The notes beneath the pieces were generated by a model. The model saw only the letters and a list, made by a program, of their open reading frames with translations, was not told the origin of the DNA and searched no databases. From NCBI GenBank assembly GCA_000149265.1, contig CH002050.1, positions 522,583 to 586,582 of the forward strand: a stretch of 64,000 nucleotides of DNA, in the 5' to 3' direction. Positions 1 through 12,180 of this stretch are shown one piece after another (the stretch's first letter is position 1; each line of letters opens with the position of its first letter). The DNA comes from Ciona savignyi. Taxonomy: Eukaryota > Chordata > Ascidiacea > Phlebobranchia > Cionidae. A program made the translations under genes and the position numbers.

Positions 1-2
1 AT

Positions 3-328
3 GGAAACTGGTGGCTGAGTAGCATAGTAGTAGATATTGACGACATCAGTAGATGGAATCATTCTAATCCACGAACAAGCATACACTCTAAGATCACTCA
101 AACCAGTGGGGTGATGAACGCTGGACAACTCATCGAGGGGGTTCCGGTCACTCGGGCATATGGATGCACACACAGAATAATTATAGTACCGATGACGACC
201 ACTACAGCTACCAACTTGGATAACTCCACTACACTCTCGGATTGGAGCGTTCAGCTGAAGATCAGCTCGCTAAAAGTCCAACCTTTTCTGGTGAACGGCC
301 ATAACTTCAATGACCCACTTCTGTGCAC
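3..328 (+). CDS. ATP6AP1-like gene, penultimate exon (left end cut by window)
   Basis: The frame starting at base 3 is open through to the donor AC|GTGAGT after base 328. It encodes lumenal sequence with paired Trp near its start, two N-glycosylation sequons and two Cys residues. An acceptor could lie inside the first 30 bases, so the exon start is uncertain. Confidence 0.6.
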
Positions 329-1017
329 GTGAGTATTGTCGTATTAATTGTGAGCTGCTTAATATTTCTGTGGTTTCAGTCTTGGGTGGATTATTCACCA
401 ACCTGTCGATTTTAGCAGGTATCCTATAAGATACCAGGTACACACAGTCGAGTTGCTAATGGCACGTCACTAATTGTTTATGGTTAAGCTTGTTTTACGT
501 GAAATTTTCCACATCAGGCAGTATAATTTGATCAAATAGCTTCAAGGCGGTCATAGCTTGAAGGGCTGGTGCGTCGATTCCTAGGTTAGCAAATTCGAAA
601 TTAATTGCTAGCTTGTCGTTTGTGTTTACGCGATAATGGGCGTTAGGTAAACACACGATTAATTGCTTTTCCCCATTCACAGGAATAATAAGGATGATTA
701 TCCTATCCTATCTCTGAACGAATATACCTAATTAAAGTAAAATCTCCGTTGCAATTACTTGTTTTTACAGTGACGTTTCAACCTTCCACGTCGTGATTAT
801 AATTCTTCCAATTGTCTACTTCTTGGTGTTTATTACTTATTACCGAGTGAAGGAGGTATACGGTTGTCCACCGAACTGTAAAGGTGGTGCGAAGATGACT
901 AAGTTGGAAGAATCCACTGTGCTCACCTCTCATGGTAAAGGCTTTAACGAAACAACAGACAGTGGAATTAAAGTCCAAATGACGTCAAGTGGTAACACGG
1001 AAAGCTGTTTAGTCTGA
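3..1017 (+). CDS. ATP6AP1/Ac45-like type I membrane protein, C-terminal part (partial gene)
   Basis: Two exons join in phase: an exon open from the left edge to 328 (donor GTGAGT) and a terminal exon 771-1017 (acceptor tttttacag, stop TGA). The split codon is AC|T. The product shows a lumenal stretch with NHS and NST glycosylation sequons, a Tyr-Gly-Cys near its middle, a 'LKVQPFLVNGHNF...C' segment, then one hydrophobic helix (about IIILPIVYFLVFITYY) and a 60-residue hydrophilic tail. The order Cys, Q-P-F segment, Cys, single helix and short tail is what I know of ATP6AP1 (Ac45), the V-ATPase accessory subunit, and more loosely of LAMP-type lumenal domains. The N-terminal part lies outside the window. 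Family assignment is inference from pattern; the exon structure is clear. Confidence 0.5.
664..709 (+). repeat. SINE tail fragment in intron
   Basis: This stretch matches the 3' part of the window's dispersed SINE: ttttccccattcacaggaat followed by the repeated tatcctatcctat tail. It sits in the intron 329-770. Confidence 0.6.
771..1017 (+). CDS. ATP6AP1-like gene, terminal exon with transmembrane helix
   Basis: Acceptor tttttacag ends at 770. The first base completes a Thr codon begun in the previous exon. The exon encodes the single hydrophobic helix, a short basic stop-transfer segment (YYRVKE) and a Ser/Thr-rich cytoplasmic tail ending at TGA 1015-1017. Confidence 0.7.
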
Positions 1018-2627
1018 GATTTTTCCATTTTTTGTTTTATTTTTTACACCCCGGTCGTTAAGCCCTGATTTTTCTATTTCAGAATCTTCGTTGCAATTTA
1101 TGCCAATTCTACCCAAAATTGTGGCGCATTTTTACATAACTAGCGACAATCTAGTTATTTGTTTTTAAATATAATTTATTTTGGTTGTTACTATTTATAT
1201 AGAAAGGTAATTGGTTTTGGTACACATGCTGAAATTATTTATTTTAATTGGCTATCATTGCGAGGTTTTATATCAAGCTTCCACTTTTTTATTATTATTG
1301 TTGTAGTTTCCTATAATTACTTCACAACTTCTGTCGCAACAAGGAGATTGTATGCTTCTTACCCAAGAAATGTAAAAAAAAGCTATGCAAAAGTAGTCTA
1401 ATAATATAATTTTTACAACAAATTAATAAGTAAAAACCTGTTTTTAATTTTATGATACACTAAACGGGTAAGGCCAATTTGGGCGTGTGGTTAAGGTCAT
1501 TTTATATTTATTTGGTTGTTAGCTGACTTAATCTGTTAACAAGGCTGATTATATACAAAGTACATACAAAATGGACCTTGTCGAATAGTCATGTGATTGT
1601 GATTTCAAAGGTACGTTTCGTAAAATAAACGAGTAATAAATACAAATTTCTCTCTTCGTGTTTTTATTAGAAGTGGTTACCGACCTATACAGCATTATCC
1701 CAATATGCAGTCATATACATTAAACAGCAATTGTTCGAGGGTTAAGTTATACTTGATTACCCGGCCTTACAGTATAAAAGGCAGGGTTAGCAATAATTAT
1801 GAAACGAAAAACAGAAAAATACGAAAGAACAATAAATGATTTATACAAGTGTATTTTTGGCAAGCACTCATAAAACCGCGGGCATGTTTTACTAAAACGT
1901 GGGCTGTGGTGTTTTCAAGACATGCCAACAGAATTACGATTGATGACCACAGCATGAGCAGATTTCAATAAGACGACTGCGTTAAAGATGTTAGGCTAAA
2001 GTCTTAAAAACCTTGATTTTATGTTTGGGAAATAACAACCTTAAACATTTAGCAAGTTTGGTCGCCGTAATAGAAGAATGACAGAATATCGAGAGTGCAG
2101 TTCTCGTCTCGGATATTCGGGACGATGTGAAAAAATAGTTAACATTTTAAATGTTTTAATCGAGTGAAAAATAGTTAATATTTTAAATGTTTTAATCCAG
2201 TATATAACCGAGTTAGGTGAAAACATAATTTTTTGGTATTATATTCAGTCGCAACTTACTATTAATCAGAGGTTGTAGCCTAATATTTGTCAAAAGATTA
2301 TCCCTATTTGACAGAACGTGATAAAACCAACGCCGGTCCAGTTATTTAAAAAGTTTGAAATTTTTCTAAAATTGATTAACGTCCCTTTGTCGAAAAGACA
2401 GGTTACAGAAATAGTGGTGAACCATGTTAGGTGTTGGTGTATGCGGAAAGTACACTTTCAGTGGCCTATTTACATTTGGACGGTGGCCAAAGTCATAAAA
2501 TCATTGGCAAAACAAGGGACGGAAAAATAAAAGAAAGTTTTAAAAACTTAAGAATCAAAACTATAACATGTGTATCCTTCTTTTAGAGTGGAACCATATT
2601 TAAGTCAAGCACGAGTTTCGAAAATAT
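1018..2627. other. Intergenic region between convergent genes
   Basis: No convincing coding exon is seen. AATAAA motifs at about 1624 and 1635 could serve as plus-strand polyadenylation signals for the upstream gene, though they lie 600 nt past its stop. A 37-bp tandem duplication lies at 2127-2199. Confidence 0.5.
2127..2199. repeat. Tandem duplication, about 37 bp x 2
   Basis: gtgaaaaaatagttaacatt... at 2127 is repeated with a few differences at 2164. Both copies continue into ttttaaatgttttaatc. Confidence 0.8.
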
Positions 2628-2770
2628 TTATAGTTTTGTCCTGGCATGTTGTTCATCTTCAAGATGAGTTTCATCACTTTCTAAGACAACATCATTGCTC
2701 ATCACAATTCCTTGATCGAAGTTGGCCGTGCTTTGGTTATTACCGTTCATGCCGTTCCCATTCCCATTCC
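2628..2770 (-). CDS. AMT: AMT exon 10, C-terminal tail
   Basis: Acceptor tatcctaacag|GG completes a Gly codon from exon 9. It encodes an Asn/Gly-rich start ([11 protein letters not shown]) and an acidic tail ([12 protein letters not shown]) ending TAA. The tail has no recognised motif. The acceptor tract comes from an adjacent SINE tail. Confidence 0.8.
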
Positions 2771-5700
2771 CTGTTAGGATAAAATAGAATAGGATATTCA
2801 TGTTTATACCCGTAAATGGGAAAACCAAGGGGGTTACCACACGAGCAATACTCAGATTGCGCCCACCAACGGGTTACCGGAGCTATTTCAGTGTGATGTA
2901 TTTGATATACACGTTCCTTTAATTTGGTAGAACCCATTACACCTCGACTAGCTAGCGACCGGCTTCGCATCTGAAACCTTTCGATTGAAAGGCGACAAAC
3001 TAAACCACCAGACTGACCGGCCGGAATGTTAAACCGTTTGTTTAGAACTTTAAAATTCCGCGATAGATTCGCAAGATTTTTTCAGAGTATTAAATTGAAA
3101 TTCGTATATCAAAACATTTGATAAAACGAAATTGGACAACGGTTTAAAATTCAAAATCGGAATGAACTCAATACGCAATGCTCCGATTCTCTGGAGTAAA
3201 ATATTCGAACCAGAGCAAAATGTGCCAGGAATATTGTTTCCACATATTGGTAGAGACTTAATTTTGGATAAATTAACGAATATGTCAACTTTGTCAAATT
3301 TTAAGGAATTAAAACATAACGCTACCTGTGCAAGTGATGTAAGGTGGCGACTGGTCAGAGTAACTCTTAATGGGGTATGCTGGCTCCCCGTGTTTTATTT
3401 CATCCAGTCCCCGTAATTCGTCCGCCTCACTCACACGCAACACCCCAAGAAGCTTCATGCTTCCGAACAACAAGGTACTGATGGCGACAGTCCAACCGAT
3501 GATCGCCACCGCACCGAGCAGATTCCAACCAAAGCTCTGTGGAGTGGATTTTAAATTGAGATCATCCATGCTAATTTTTAACTACCAGAATTGACCCTTT
3601 GACCTTGAAAACTGAACTTCTGAAACCCGTTGACCCTGAAAACTGTACTGCTAAACAGTTCTTTTCAATCGAGAATTACAAGGGTCAATCGATCTATAAT
3701 CGATAATATCCTGTGAAGAAAAGTGGACGACTTTGTCTGGCCGACTCTCTTAGTTGCTAAGTGCATCGCTTTTAGCTGAAGGATTTTCGGTCCAAAACTG
3801 CTCGCTAGCTTGTCAGTTTCGTGATAGGGCAAGGTACTTCGCTTTACGTGGTGCATTATATCCAGTCACGTAAACAACACTACAGTAGGTCCGGCAACCT
3901 AACAGTCGTGGCGAGTAATCTAACAATAGGTGGTAGGATAAAGCACTCTGCGCTTATCCAGTAATGGGGATAAAACATAGTTTTCTAATTTTTATCTAAC
4001 TACATAATTAATAAATATGCAGGATTTTTCCCTTTTTTTGTTTTGTATAGTCACGCCCTTAAATTATTATAAATCGTGAACATACGACGTCAATTTGTCT
4101 GGGAGTGTAAGCTATTAGCTATGCTATTATGTTATTTCAGGGCTAGCAAATTGCGAGTTTAATTTGACAAGTTGCACCTGGTGTAATACAATTAGTTATT
4201 TATATAGGTGAAATTGTCAACCTGCGTTACTCCTTATTAACATGATTGTATAAGAACGAGTGATAAATATATGTGCTGCCAAAAGGAGCATTATTGCGGT
4301 TGACCTACGTGTTGTTACAGGCGTTAAAAGAAAAATGACAAAATGTGAGCAAAAACCAAAGCCGCCTGTTTTAAATGCGAATTTTTGCAGTTGAAACCAC
4401 AAGATAATTGATCAATATCCCTATGAGTTTTAGCATTGATAGTATTAATTAAAGTTAAAAGATAATTTTCGCGAACAAATGTTTTTTGTAGGTTGTATTA
4501 TTTTTCTTGCATATACTACTCTATCTTATAAGACAAAATAGTTGTCCTAGTTGGCAATTGTCCCGAATGATAGGTGCTGGGTGAGCAACTGACTGTGTCG
4601 TTATTATTTGAATGGTAGTTGTCAGGTCACCTCCAAGCAATGTCACGTCATTTAGTTTAACAAAATATAAAACAACAACGGCATCTTCTTCGTCACGAAT
4701 TAAAGAACTCCACGTTCACAAATTCGCGTTTGGTCTCGTTCTAAAGCATCAGTCTCAATTGGAATGCTTATATACAATGAGTCTCATTTAATTAATCAAC
4801 AACGGGTACAGTCATGCGTATAATATTTCAGAAAAAAAAACAGAAATTCACCTGAAATGCTAAGTAATTTCCGCCATAGATAATCCCACCAACATGTTGC
4901 TGTGTCTCAGGCGAAGTAAGACCCTTCATTACGAAGATTGGGGCAAGAAGTACCCCCGCCAATCCTCCGCCGAGATGAACTGATATAATGTAGCATTTAG
5001 AACAGGGGTGGGCAACTTTTCTAGTCGGCCAGCCAGATGTGGGAAAATAAAGTTCTTGGTCGGCCGGATTATTACATAAATAGTATTCAATATCTTTATT
5101 ACAGGGTATGGTTATACAGTCTGCGCGTCGGTAAAAATCCCTTCACTGCCCTTATGTTGACCATGTCTGATTTAGAAATACAAAAAATGCAAAAAAAGCA
5201 AATCACTAAATCGATATTACATATTTTTTTATAAAGCAATAAAAACATTTAACTTGATATTAAATGTTTAAACGATATTACCTGCAACTGCATCAAGCGG
5301 ATCATCGATCTTACAGAATAGCATTAGATGGTGCCAGCCCATAAACGCCAAGCCAGCTATTGTGCCAATTACTACCGCTGCCCAAGGAAGCATGTCGTTG
5401 CACCCAGCGCACATTGATACCATGCCTGTAAGTGCAGCATAATATTTAAAATATCCAGCCCATACTATTTCAGTCGGTTTTATTGGCCATCACTCTCAAC
5501 GATATTTTGGTTACACATCGGTTTGGTGAATGGTCCATTGCGACTCTATTCGGTATGAGTCCTAGGGGAAGGTATTAATGGTGGATTGTCGGCGTGACGC
5601 GGTACCAAATAAGATTATTCAATCGCGTTAAGTAATTTTACTAATAAAAAGGAAAAAAAAGCGTGTTCTCTCGCGTGATTGCTGGTTTTTAAAACAAACC

Positions 5701-8700
5701 GCGATGATCATGGTCGTAAAATAAATCAACAGATTTGTTTTCAATATTCATTTAAACATGATATAATGTTGTATATAGGTTAGGAAACTGACGAAATTGC
5801 TCTAGGTAATATAAATTTTATTAATAAATATGAAGCCGGAGATAGACTTTGATTTGTTGTTGTCACCTTCCCGAGGTCTCAGTTGGTAAATTATTCAAAA
5901 TCCAATGCTTCTTTAATAATAACATTCTCCAAAAATAAGATAAAAATAAACTTTCCAAATTGTTGTTTTTATATCAGTCATTGAGAAATACTTAAAGTTA
6001 AAATGGTATTTTGGAACACCTCATTTATTGTTATTTTCGTTTCGTTTAAATAAGGTATCTTTGGAATATTAGAGTATGTAATTTCAAATGTCGGACCTTT
6101 TTTCCATCGTTGTTTTAGTCATAAAGGTGTGCTATGAGCAATTCAAAGCTAAGATTGGTGATAATAAATGGACGTCTTACTTGGATAATGTAAGAAAAAA
6201 ATAATGACATTGTTACAATATTTGGTACCTATATTAGGAATTACCCCAAAATAACCCACCAGCAAGCCCTCCGTTGATCGTAATCAGCAGCGACCAATAG
6301 TGGTCCTCTCCTCGTATTGCATCAGTTGTTTTATACACCAGCATGGCAACGATAGCACCAGACGCTCCACCAAGAACTGTATTCATGACCGAAAGAGCGA
6401 CCACATTCCCGTCACCGGGATTTGATATAGACAACTGAGATCCTCCATTAAACGCCATAAAGCCAACAAATAATATAAATCCTCCAAGTGCAGCGACCTG
6501 CATTAAAAAGACAAATTATATGCTTTATGTTTGTCGACATTACACACATCTTATTTGAGAGCCAACTAAAATATTGTTTTTTTCCATAATGGAGAATTCA
6601 TAAAACAGTAGACTACAGACACGCCCAAGAATATATTATGCGGCGGGTGACAGAATTATGTAAGCCCGAAATAAATTATGTAAGCCTCAGGCTAGTGAGA
6701 TATTCTAACATAACTAGGATAAATTTTATAACGTTATAGCAAGAAATGTTGGGTAGTGTTTGAATGCCGAATATTCAAAGCTTTTTGGTTACTTGGCAAA
6801 TATCTCACTTGGAGCATCAGACGTGATACATATTTTCTAAATGGTATTATAGTTTTATTTCGATTTCTTAACCTTTGACCATGTAAACATGGACAAAATC
6901 GAATAAAAAATGTAAACATGATAAAAAATGCAAAAATGTACAAAACCAATTTGTGTAATTTTTTTGTCCAATCAACCTATATTAAGCAAGAAGCCTTACC
7001 GTGACAGTATGTCCGGGCAAATCGTTGACAGTTCCATCTGGTTTGAATCTTCCGATTCTAGGACCAAGTGCTATAGCTCCGACCAAGGCGGCTGAGCCAC
7101 CGGTCAAGTGAACGACTCCTGATCCGGCGTAGTCGATGTACGAAAGCCCGTGAGCTACCAAAGATCATAGAAATGTTACAAGGCAGGGCATTATTGAACC
7201 CATTCTATTTTTAGTGGTATGAGTTTAAGTAGCCTTGTTTGTAAAATATTTAAAAAACTGCAAATGGTGGAAATAACTTAAAAATGGAATACAAGTTGGA
7301 ATAACGTTCAGGACTTCTGTTATCCCACATTTTTGTAACTAGAAAGTCCTGTTGTGCTACGTCTGGTATAGTAGGCGCCGCAAAAATACGTAACAGGCGT
7401 CTTTGCCTATTTTTTTATACAGTAATATTAAGAACTGCGTATCTTTCTAATCAAAATAAAAAATTAACAAGAAATAACTTAAACTGAATAATTGTGCATA
7501 AAAATCAATGTATAACTATTGTAACTAAAGAATAATCGCATTGTTCTGAGAAGTCCTATTGCTTGTAACTTTTGCAGATCAATTGTATAGTGAAATCGGT
7601 AGGCTTTAAAAGTTAAAAAAGATTAAGTAAAATTTGCATATAGTATTTCCTCTGAGGCGATAAATCCGCAATAGGTAAACGACCGTTTAAAGTGAATATG
7701 ATTGTATCAGTTTTCAATTGAGTGTGATAAAGCCAAGTTAAATAGAAAGTTAAGAGGAGCGTAATTATGTTTAAACACGATGGCAGGTATAATTTCTAGC
7801 TTAAATGAACGGATATCAACTTTATAGTCATAAATTGATTCTCCCGCTTCCATTGATCCGCCTTAGCTTTTAATTAAGATATGCGATTTTGCCTACGGCG
7901 AAGACACGAACATGCGCCAATTTACTGCGTTAACGTTTTACAAGAATATATTTTTGTAATTTAAACTGAACACACGGTGACTAACTAGCACCCAGTGCAT
8001 GGGCGCGATGTGTTTGGGTGATTAGCCGATGCTTTTGTCTTTGTTTAAAATATTTTCAGATGTCAAGCAAACAACTATAGTGTTTATTTGAACTTGTAAT
8101 TTTATATCATCGTGGTTTAAATGTTAACATTGGCATCTTTAGTATAAATACCACTATACAAGCCAACAGTCGGAATCGTAACTAATGCATCAGCCGGATT
8201 TTTTCGCAACAAGACTTAAATTACAACGTAACTATTCTCACCCATTCCCACTTTGAGCCATCCGACTTCCGACCAACACCAATGCGCAACTACAGGGTAA
8301 ACGAACCCGGTAAGGAAAGTGCAATAAACCATGTAGGTGGTGAACTCAGTACGTTCGGCCATTGCACCAGATACGATGGTTGAGGCCGTAGCAGCGAAAA
8401 CGTACTGGAAAAACCATCCGGCGTAGGTGAAGTTCTGACGAAGAAGGTAACAGATATTATAATTTTATCGGAGACTAAACAGGCAGAAAAAACTAAAAAA
8501 AAATTAAATCAGAACCTTTTACAAACACCATCATTTGCTGGTATGGGTCAAGTGTGATACTTTAATGGCATATGCTTAGTACGGTTGTGTGGTCGAATAT
8601 TTAAAGCGACCAATACATATGCGGACTTGCAAATAAAAACTGTCGTAGTGACGAAACTTCAATGGATTCGAAACTGAGTTCAGTACCATGGTGTCTTCGG

Positions 8701-11163
8701 TATGATGTCAAGATATTGTTGTCGTTTTCTGTAGCAGCTTTGGTCAAACGATTTTCCTTTTTATTAATTTAACGGTAAGGAAAATACCTCACTTTCATCT
8801 TAAATTATAGAAAGTCCAATACCTATTTAAGCTTAATGCGGAACATTAAATATGTAATTCCCAAATTACTGCGTTTTTCAAAGTGTGTGCAATAGCACAC
8901 CGTTAAAAAACGCAAATGAAGTAACAACAGTAAATTTATCGTATTTCCCCCCTAATTCTAAAAATAAAATGACCAAGAATAATTTTTTGTGACTGCTTAA
9001 TATATACATATGTATATAATTCCTTGTTAATCCAGTCTTACGAGAACTATTTTGAGTATGCGTCTTACTAATTTGAGAAGTAAACAGCCTCTGGCAAAAA
9101 ATAAGTCACGTTGTATATCTTCGTTCCACCAAACCAATCACGGTGACAAAGGTGTTACTAAAATAAACGAATGGCCATTCTATAAATATGTCGCTTGCCC
9201 TAACGATTCATAACAGTTCGACGATTCATTTACTCAAGTGTTTCAAATATTTTCTAAAATATCAGTGACAGTTGGTGTGTAAAAGTATAATTCCTCCATT
9301 GGGTTGTAATGATTACTGTATTTACATTGGAACGTACTAGTAAGCGGTCGTATCCTGCTGTGTTCTTACTGGGTTTACGAATACAAAGTTGGGCGTAAAC
9401 TAAAGGTCTTATACGCAAACTCTAGAATTGTTACAGATGTGCAAAAAAGAGCAGGACCACCACTCAATTTGTATTTTTAATTATTAATAATCCATGCAGA
9501 ATTTTACCTCATCCATGTTAGTTGCGAAGAAATAGTTGTGACCGATAAATGCGTTTCCAGGTTTCCCGTATGCAAATGAGTAACCAATTGCAAAGTACAT
9601 GATTGCACCGATAACTAAAAAATATGTGTTTTTATTAACAACGTTTCGTCTGATTTGGTTTGCTGTTAAAGGAAAATCGTTTTTTTCGTCTTCTCGGAAC
9701 TGTTGCTTAAGTACTGTTAAACCGTACCAGGAAATCGAAATATATATACGAAATATACCGACGTAACCAAATTAATCTAATGTGGGTAATATTCTACGTC
9801 TTAATAGAAACAGACCTATTGGTTTCTTAGAACGGTATTTAAGTAGTTTTAAAAACTAAGCATTTATATGTAAGCATCGTTGACAGACATTTACTTGCAT
9901 AATTACGTTAAAGTGGAATTGTGTTGACACGATACAGTCTAGCTTCTCTGAGAAAAACTTTGGACTTTCGCTAACTTGTTGGTGTCCAATGAACCTTATT
10001 GTTATTGTAATCCACCCAAATATACTTACATAAATCCAGAACATTTTTCATGATAATATTTGTTGTATTTTTGCTTCTTACGGAGCCTGCTTCGAGGAAA
10101 GCGAAACCAGTCTGCATAACTGAAACAAAAATATTTCATTTTCAAAAAATAAACCAAATAAAAATAAACCACTTTTTAAACCATTTAAGTAATTCTGTAT
10201 GATTTTAAAATTGAAACACTTTCAAAAGTTTTTTTGTTTGCAAATGCATAATTTATTACTTGGGATTACATAGTTGATTCAATTTAAAAACAAGAAACTA
10301 TAGAGCAGGGTCAGATTTACGTTTGAAATTGTTGTATATTTAAAATAGCTAGAAACAATTTTGGTAAGGTTAATCCCTAAGATGACAAAATGAGAAAACG
10401 CAAATAATACTATTAAATTGGTATTCGCTTGGATTACCAGTGTTATTGCAGTATGATAAGTTGTATGTCGACTTAGAATATAAAATAGAATACTCATGTT
10501 TATCCCCATGAATGGGAAAACCAAGGGCGTTAACACACGGGCAATCGTCAGATCACTCTGCGCCCACCGCCGGCTTACCGGAACTATTGCAGTGTGTTGT
10601 GTATGATTCACACGTTTCTTCTAGTTAGTAAACCCCATTTATCCTCGGGGCTCAGGTAATGTTTGTTAAGTGCCTTAATTTCATAAGAAGTATGTCGACC
10701 TGCTTTAGCTGTTGTTCAACCAGTTAAACCAACTATTTAAAGCAATCAGATATGCTGGAGGTACCTGGCACTAGGACATTACCGACTAGCACGCGGTTAA
10801 TCAAAAACCTCATATTTTTTGTCCGGACGGTTTAATTCAACGGAACAACGGACATTTTTTTATCGTTACCGATACATATACGAATATATATATAAAATTG
10901 GACTTGGAGGCAACCCCATTATTTGTTAAAAACTTAGCGGTCTAAAAATGGTTTGAAACAGACTCTTTTATTTTCGTACGATCTATCGCTTAGATAATTT
11001 CACTGATACGGAAATGAATAAACAACTTGTGAATTCTGTCAACCAAAACTAATAAAAAAAACTTACACAGAATAAATATTCCGCATATGACCAGGAAAAA
11101 TTGATCCAAATTCGATTTTAGTTCGTCCAGGTTAAGAACATTGGTAGTTGAAATATTGCTCAT
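2628..11163 (-). CDS. AMT: AMT-type ammonium transporter, complete, ten coding exons
   Basis: Ten minus-strand exons join with GT-AG junctions and matching phases to give 1,506 nt (501 aa): 11163-11067, 10119-10030, 9614-9508, 8434-8242, 7154-7000, 6497-6260, 5425-5282, 4979-4852, 3536-3326, 2770-2628. The family is AMT/MEP/Rh: eleven-helix, trimeric plasma-membrane channels that move ammonium. Visible landmarks are [14 protein letters not shown] (about residues 37-50), [13 protein letters not shown] (114-126), the signature [13 protein letters not shown] starting at Asp170 with pore His178, and [14 protein letters not shown] with the second pore His343. The C-terminal tail carries [12 protein letters not shown]...KHGEPAYP, the conserved tail of AMTs that couples subunits. 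The start ATG opens an exon with no earlier in-frame Met seen. Length is normal for the family. Ascidians are known to have AMT genes beside Rh genes; which paralogue this is cannot be told here. Confidence 0.95.
2776..3024 (-). repeat. tRNA-derived SINE, near full length, in last AMT intron
   Basis: Read on the minus strand it has a tRNA-like head (cagtctggtggtttag), a degenerate box-B region, a body (cggtaacccgttggtgggcg), the conserved tttcccatttacgg and a tail of atcct-type repeats that runs directly into the exon-10 acceptor. At least eight related copies occur in the window. Confidence 0.75.
3326..3536 (-). CDS. AMT: AMT exon 9
   Basis: Encodes the last helix ([20 protein letters not shown]) and the cytoplasmic [14 protein letters not shown] motif. 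The acceptor ccactccacag was preferred over an upstream ag because only it keeps phase 0. Donor ACAG|GTAGCG; if the intron were retained, the frame would stop five codons later at 3309-3311. Confidence 0.92.
4852..4979 (-). CDS. AMT: AMT exon 8 (second pore His)
   Basis: Encodes [19 protein letters not shown] with pore His343, then [13 protein letters not shown]. Acceptor tatatcag, donor GTGAAT. Confidence 0.95.
5003..5169. mobile_element. hAT-like MITE in AMT intron 7
   Basis: A 167-bp element begins caggggtgggcaac and ends with the imperfect inverted copy gttgaccatgtctg. It is flanked by a perfect 8-bp target duplication, atttagaa, at 4995-5002 and 5170-5177. There is no coding capacity. 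Confidence 0.75.
5282..5425 (-). CDS. AMT: AMT exon 7
   Basis: Encodes [20 protein letters not shown] and [10 protein letters not shown]. Acceptor cttacag, donor GTAATA; it ends one base into the Val of the second pore motif. Confidence 0.95.
6260..6497 (-). CDS. AMT: AMT exon 6
   Basis: Largest exon. Encodes [31 protein letters not shown] and ITINGGLAG. The donor is G|GTGGGT, chosen because it alone restores Gly-Met-Val-Ser at the next junction. The open frame otherwise runs to a TAA at 6234. Confidence 0.94.
7000..7154 (-). CDS. AMT: AMT exon 5 (signature and first pore His)
   Basis: Carries the AMT family signature D-Y-A-G-S-G-V-V-H ending at GPR. Asp170 at the ammonium recruitment site and His178 of the twin-His pore are present. 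Acceptor ggtag, donor GTAAGG. Confidence 0.96.
8242..8434 (-). CDS. AMT: AMT exon 4
   Basis: Encodes helices containing [20 protein letters not shown] and the loop [11 protein letters not shown]. Acceptor cgtcag, donor GTGAGA. Confidence 0.95.
8575..8695 (+). repeat. Degenerate SINE-like repeat Y, copy 1
   Basis: Shares ggttgtgtggt, an AT-rich middle, then gacgaaac...atggattcgaaactgag with the copy at 14503-14620. The box-B-like ggattcgaaact suggests tRNA ancestry. It lies in AMT intron 3. Confidence 0.4.
9508..9614 (-). CDS. AMT: AMT exon 3
   Basis: Encodes [16 protein letters not shown] and the loop [12 protein letters not shown]. Acceptor ttttttag; donor GTAAAA, phase 0. Confidence 0.93.
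10030..10119 (-). CDS. AMT: AMT exon 2
   Basis: Encodes the highly conserved [18 protein letters not shown] segment and KNVLDL. Acceptor gtttcag, donor GTAAGT. The split Phe codons on both sides restore the frame. Confidence 0.95.
10477..10676 (-). repeat. SINE, 5'-truncated, in AMT intron 1
   Basis: Same family as 2776-3024: tail, body and the aacggac-type junction are present. The tRNA-like head is missing after ttaagtgcctt. Confidence 0.7.
11067..11163 (-). CDS. AMT: AMT exon 1
   Basis: Residues 1-32 plus one base. It starts [10 protein letters not shown] and runs into the first hydrophobic helix ([11 protein letters not shown]). Donor GTAAGT. Upstream, the pattern tttcag|GGATAG at about 11200 could be a 5' UTR acceptor. 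Confidence 0.92.
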
Positions 11164-11451
11164 ATTGATTCGTTATTAAAAACTTCGGCAGATCTATCCC
11201 TGAAAATATAGAAAGTCTATGCATTAAAAAAATTCATGTCTGTCTAAAACACACGATTTTTAAATTTTAAAAAACATAATTTTGATTTTCTGTCGCTTGC
11301 CTCAAACTAACCAGTCTTGCGGACGAACCCATGTAACTTGACCACTGCTTGGACTGTCTCGAAAAATAAACTTACTTAATGTCCATTTGCGTAAACTCTT
11401 TATTTTTATTGTTCATTTTTATTATACCGAAATTTAACAATTTATTGCTTG

Positions 11452-11542
11452 TTTAGACGTGTTCTAAAGACTGTCGTTTTGCCCTTTTTCCTGTTTTCCG
11501 TATTTTTATTAAAGGTCCTGCTTCATGTTTTCATCGTGGAAA
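11452..11542 (-). repeat. Dispersed repeat X, copy 1
   Basis: The reverse complement closely matches 19779-19869, including gcaggacctttaataaaaat and ggcaaaacgacagt, then agaacacgtctaaa. Confidence 0.75.
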
Positions 11543-12118
11543 CCAAAAAACTAAACTAAAACTATATTCAATTATAAAAATAGGACTTAACGAGCAGAAA
11601 TACGAGTTATATTCCTTTAATATCAAGACAAATGGAAAACATGACAAACGCCAGGTCTTTTTATTCTAGAAAAAGAAAGAAGGCAAGGACAACGGGTTTA
11701 TCCAGTAGCTATATATATCCCTAATGCTTGTACGCAATGACTTTCAAAAATTAATTTCTCTCCAATATATCTCCGATATATATCGGTTGTAGTTGTAAAA
11801 ATAAAAATAGTGTGTTAATTTACTGAGTAACATTTTCTGTAAAAAAACAAATTGGTTTGTAAAATGTAAAAAAGAATAATTTAGGTAAAAAACATAACCT
11901 GTATGAATAAACTGCTTTCATAGGTTTCTATGTAAAAGAACTTTATTATTTTTTACAGTGTAGAAAAAAATTATTAGTGGTGCAACCGAAATAATTTGTT
12001 TCAAGCCGTTTTTGGTTCATCTAAAGCGTAATTATTCCAAAATAATTATTCTTGTTGATAAATTGCTAATTGAACCGGACAACTGAGAAATGACTGTGCA
12101 TTAATTGTTGTTTGGTGT

Positions 12119-12180
12119 ATGCGGTGTTCCGTTACCCTGGTCGCTACGATTCCAGCTATTTGTCTGTGGATTGTTTACTG
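12119..12180 (+). CDS. Possible signal-peptide first exon (weak)
   Basis: ATG at 12119 starts MRCSVTLVATIPAICLWIVY, hydrophobic like a signal peptide, and runs to a strong donor GTAAGT at 12181. No following exon could be linked. It could easily be chance. Confidence 0.2.

Noticed and set aside
778-978. Minus-strand frame of 66 codons
   Set aside because: Antisense shadow of the terminal exon 771-1017, which has matching splice phase and a transmembrane helix.
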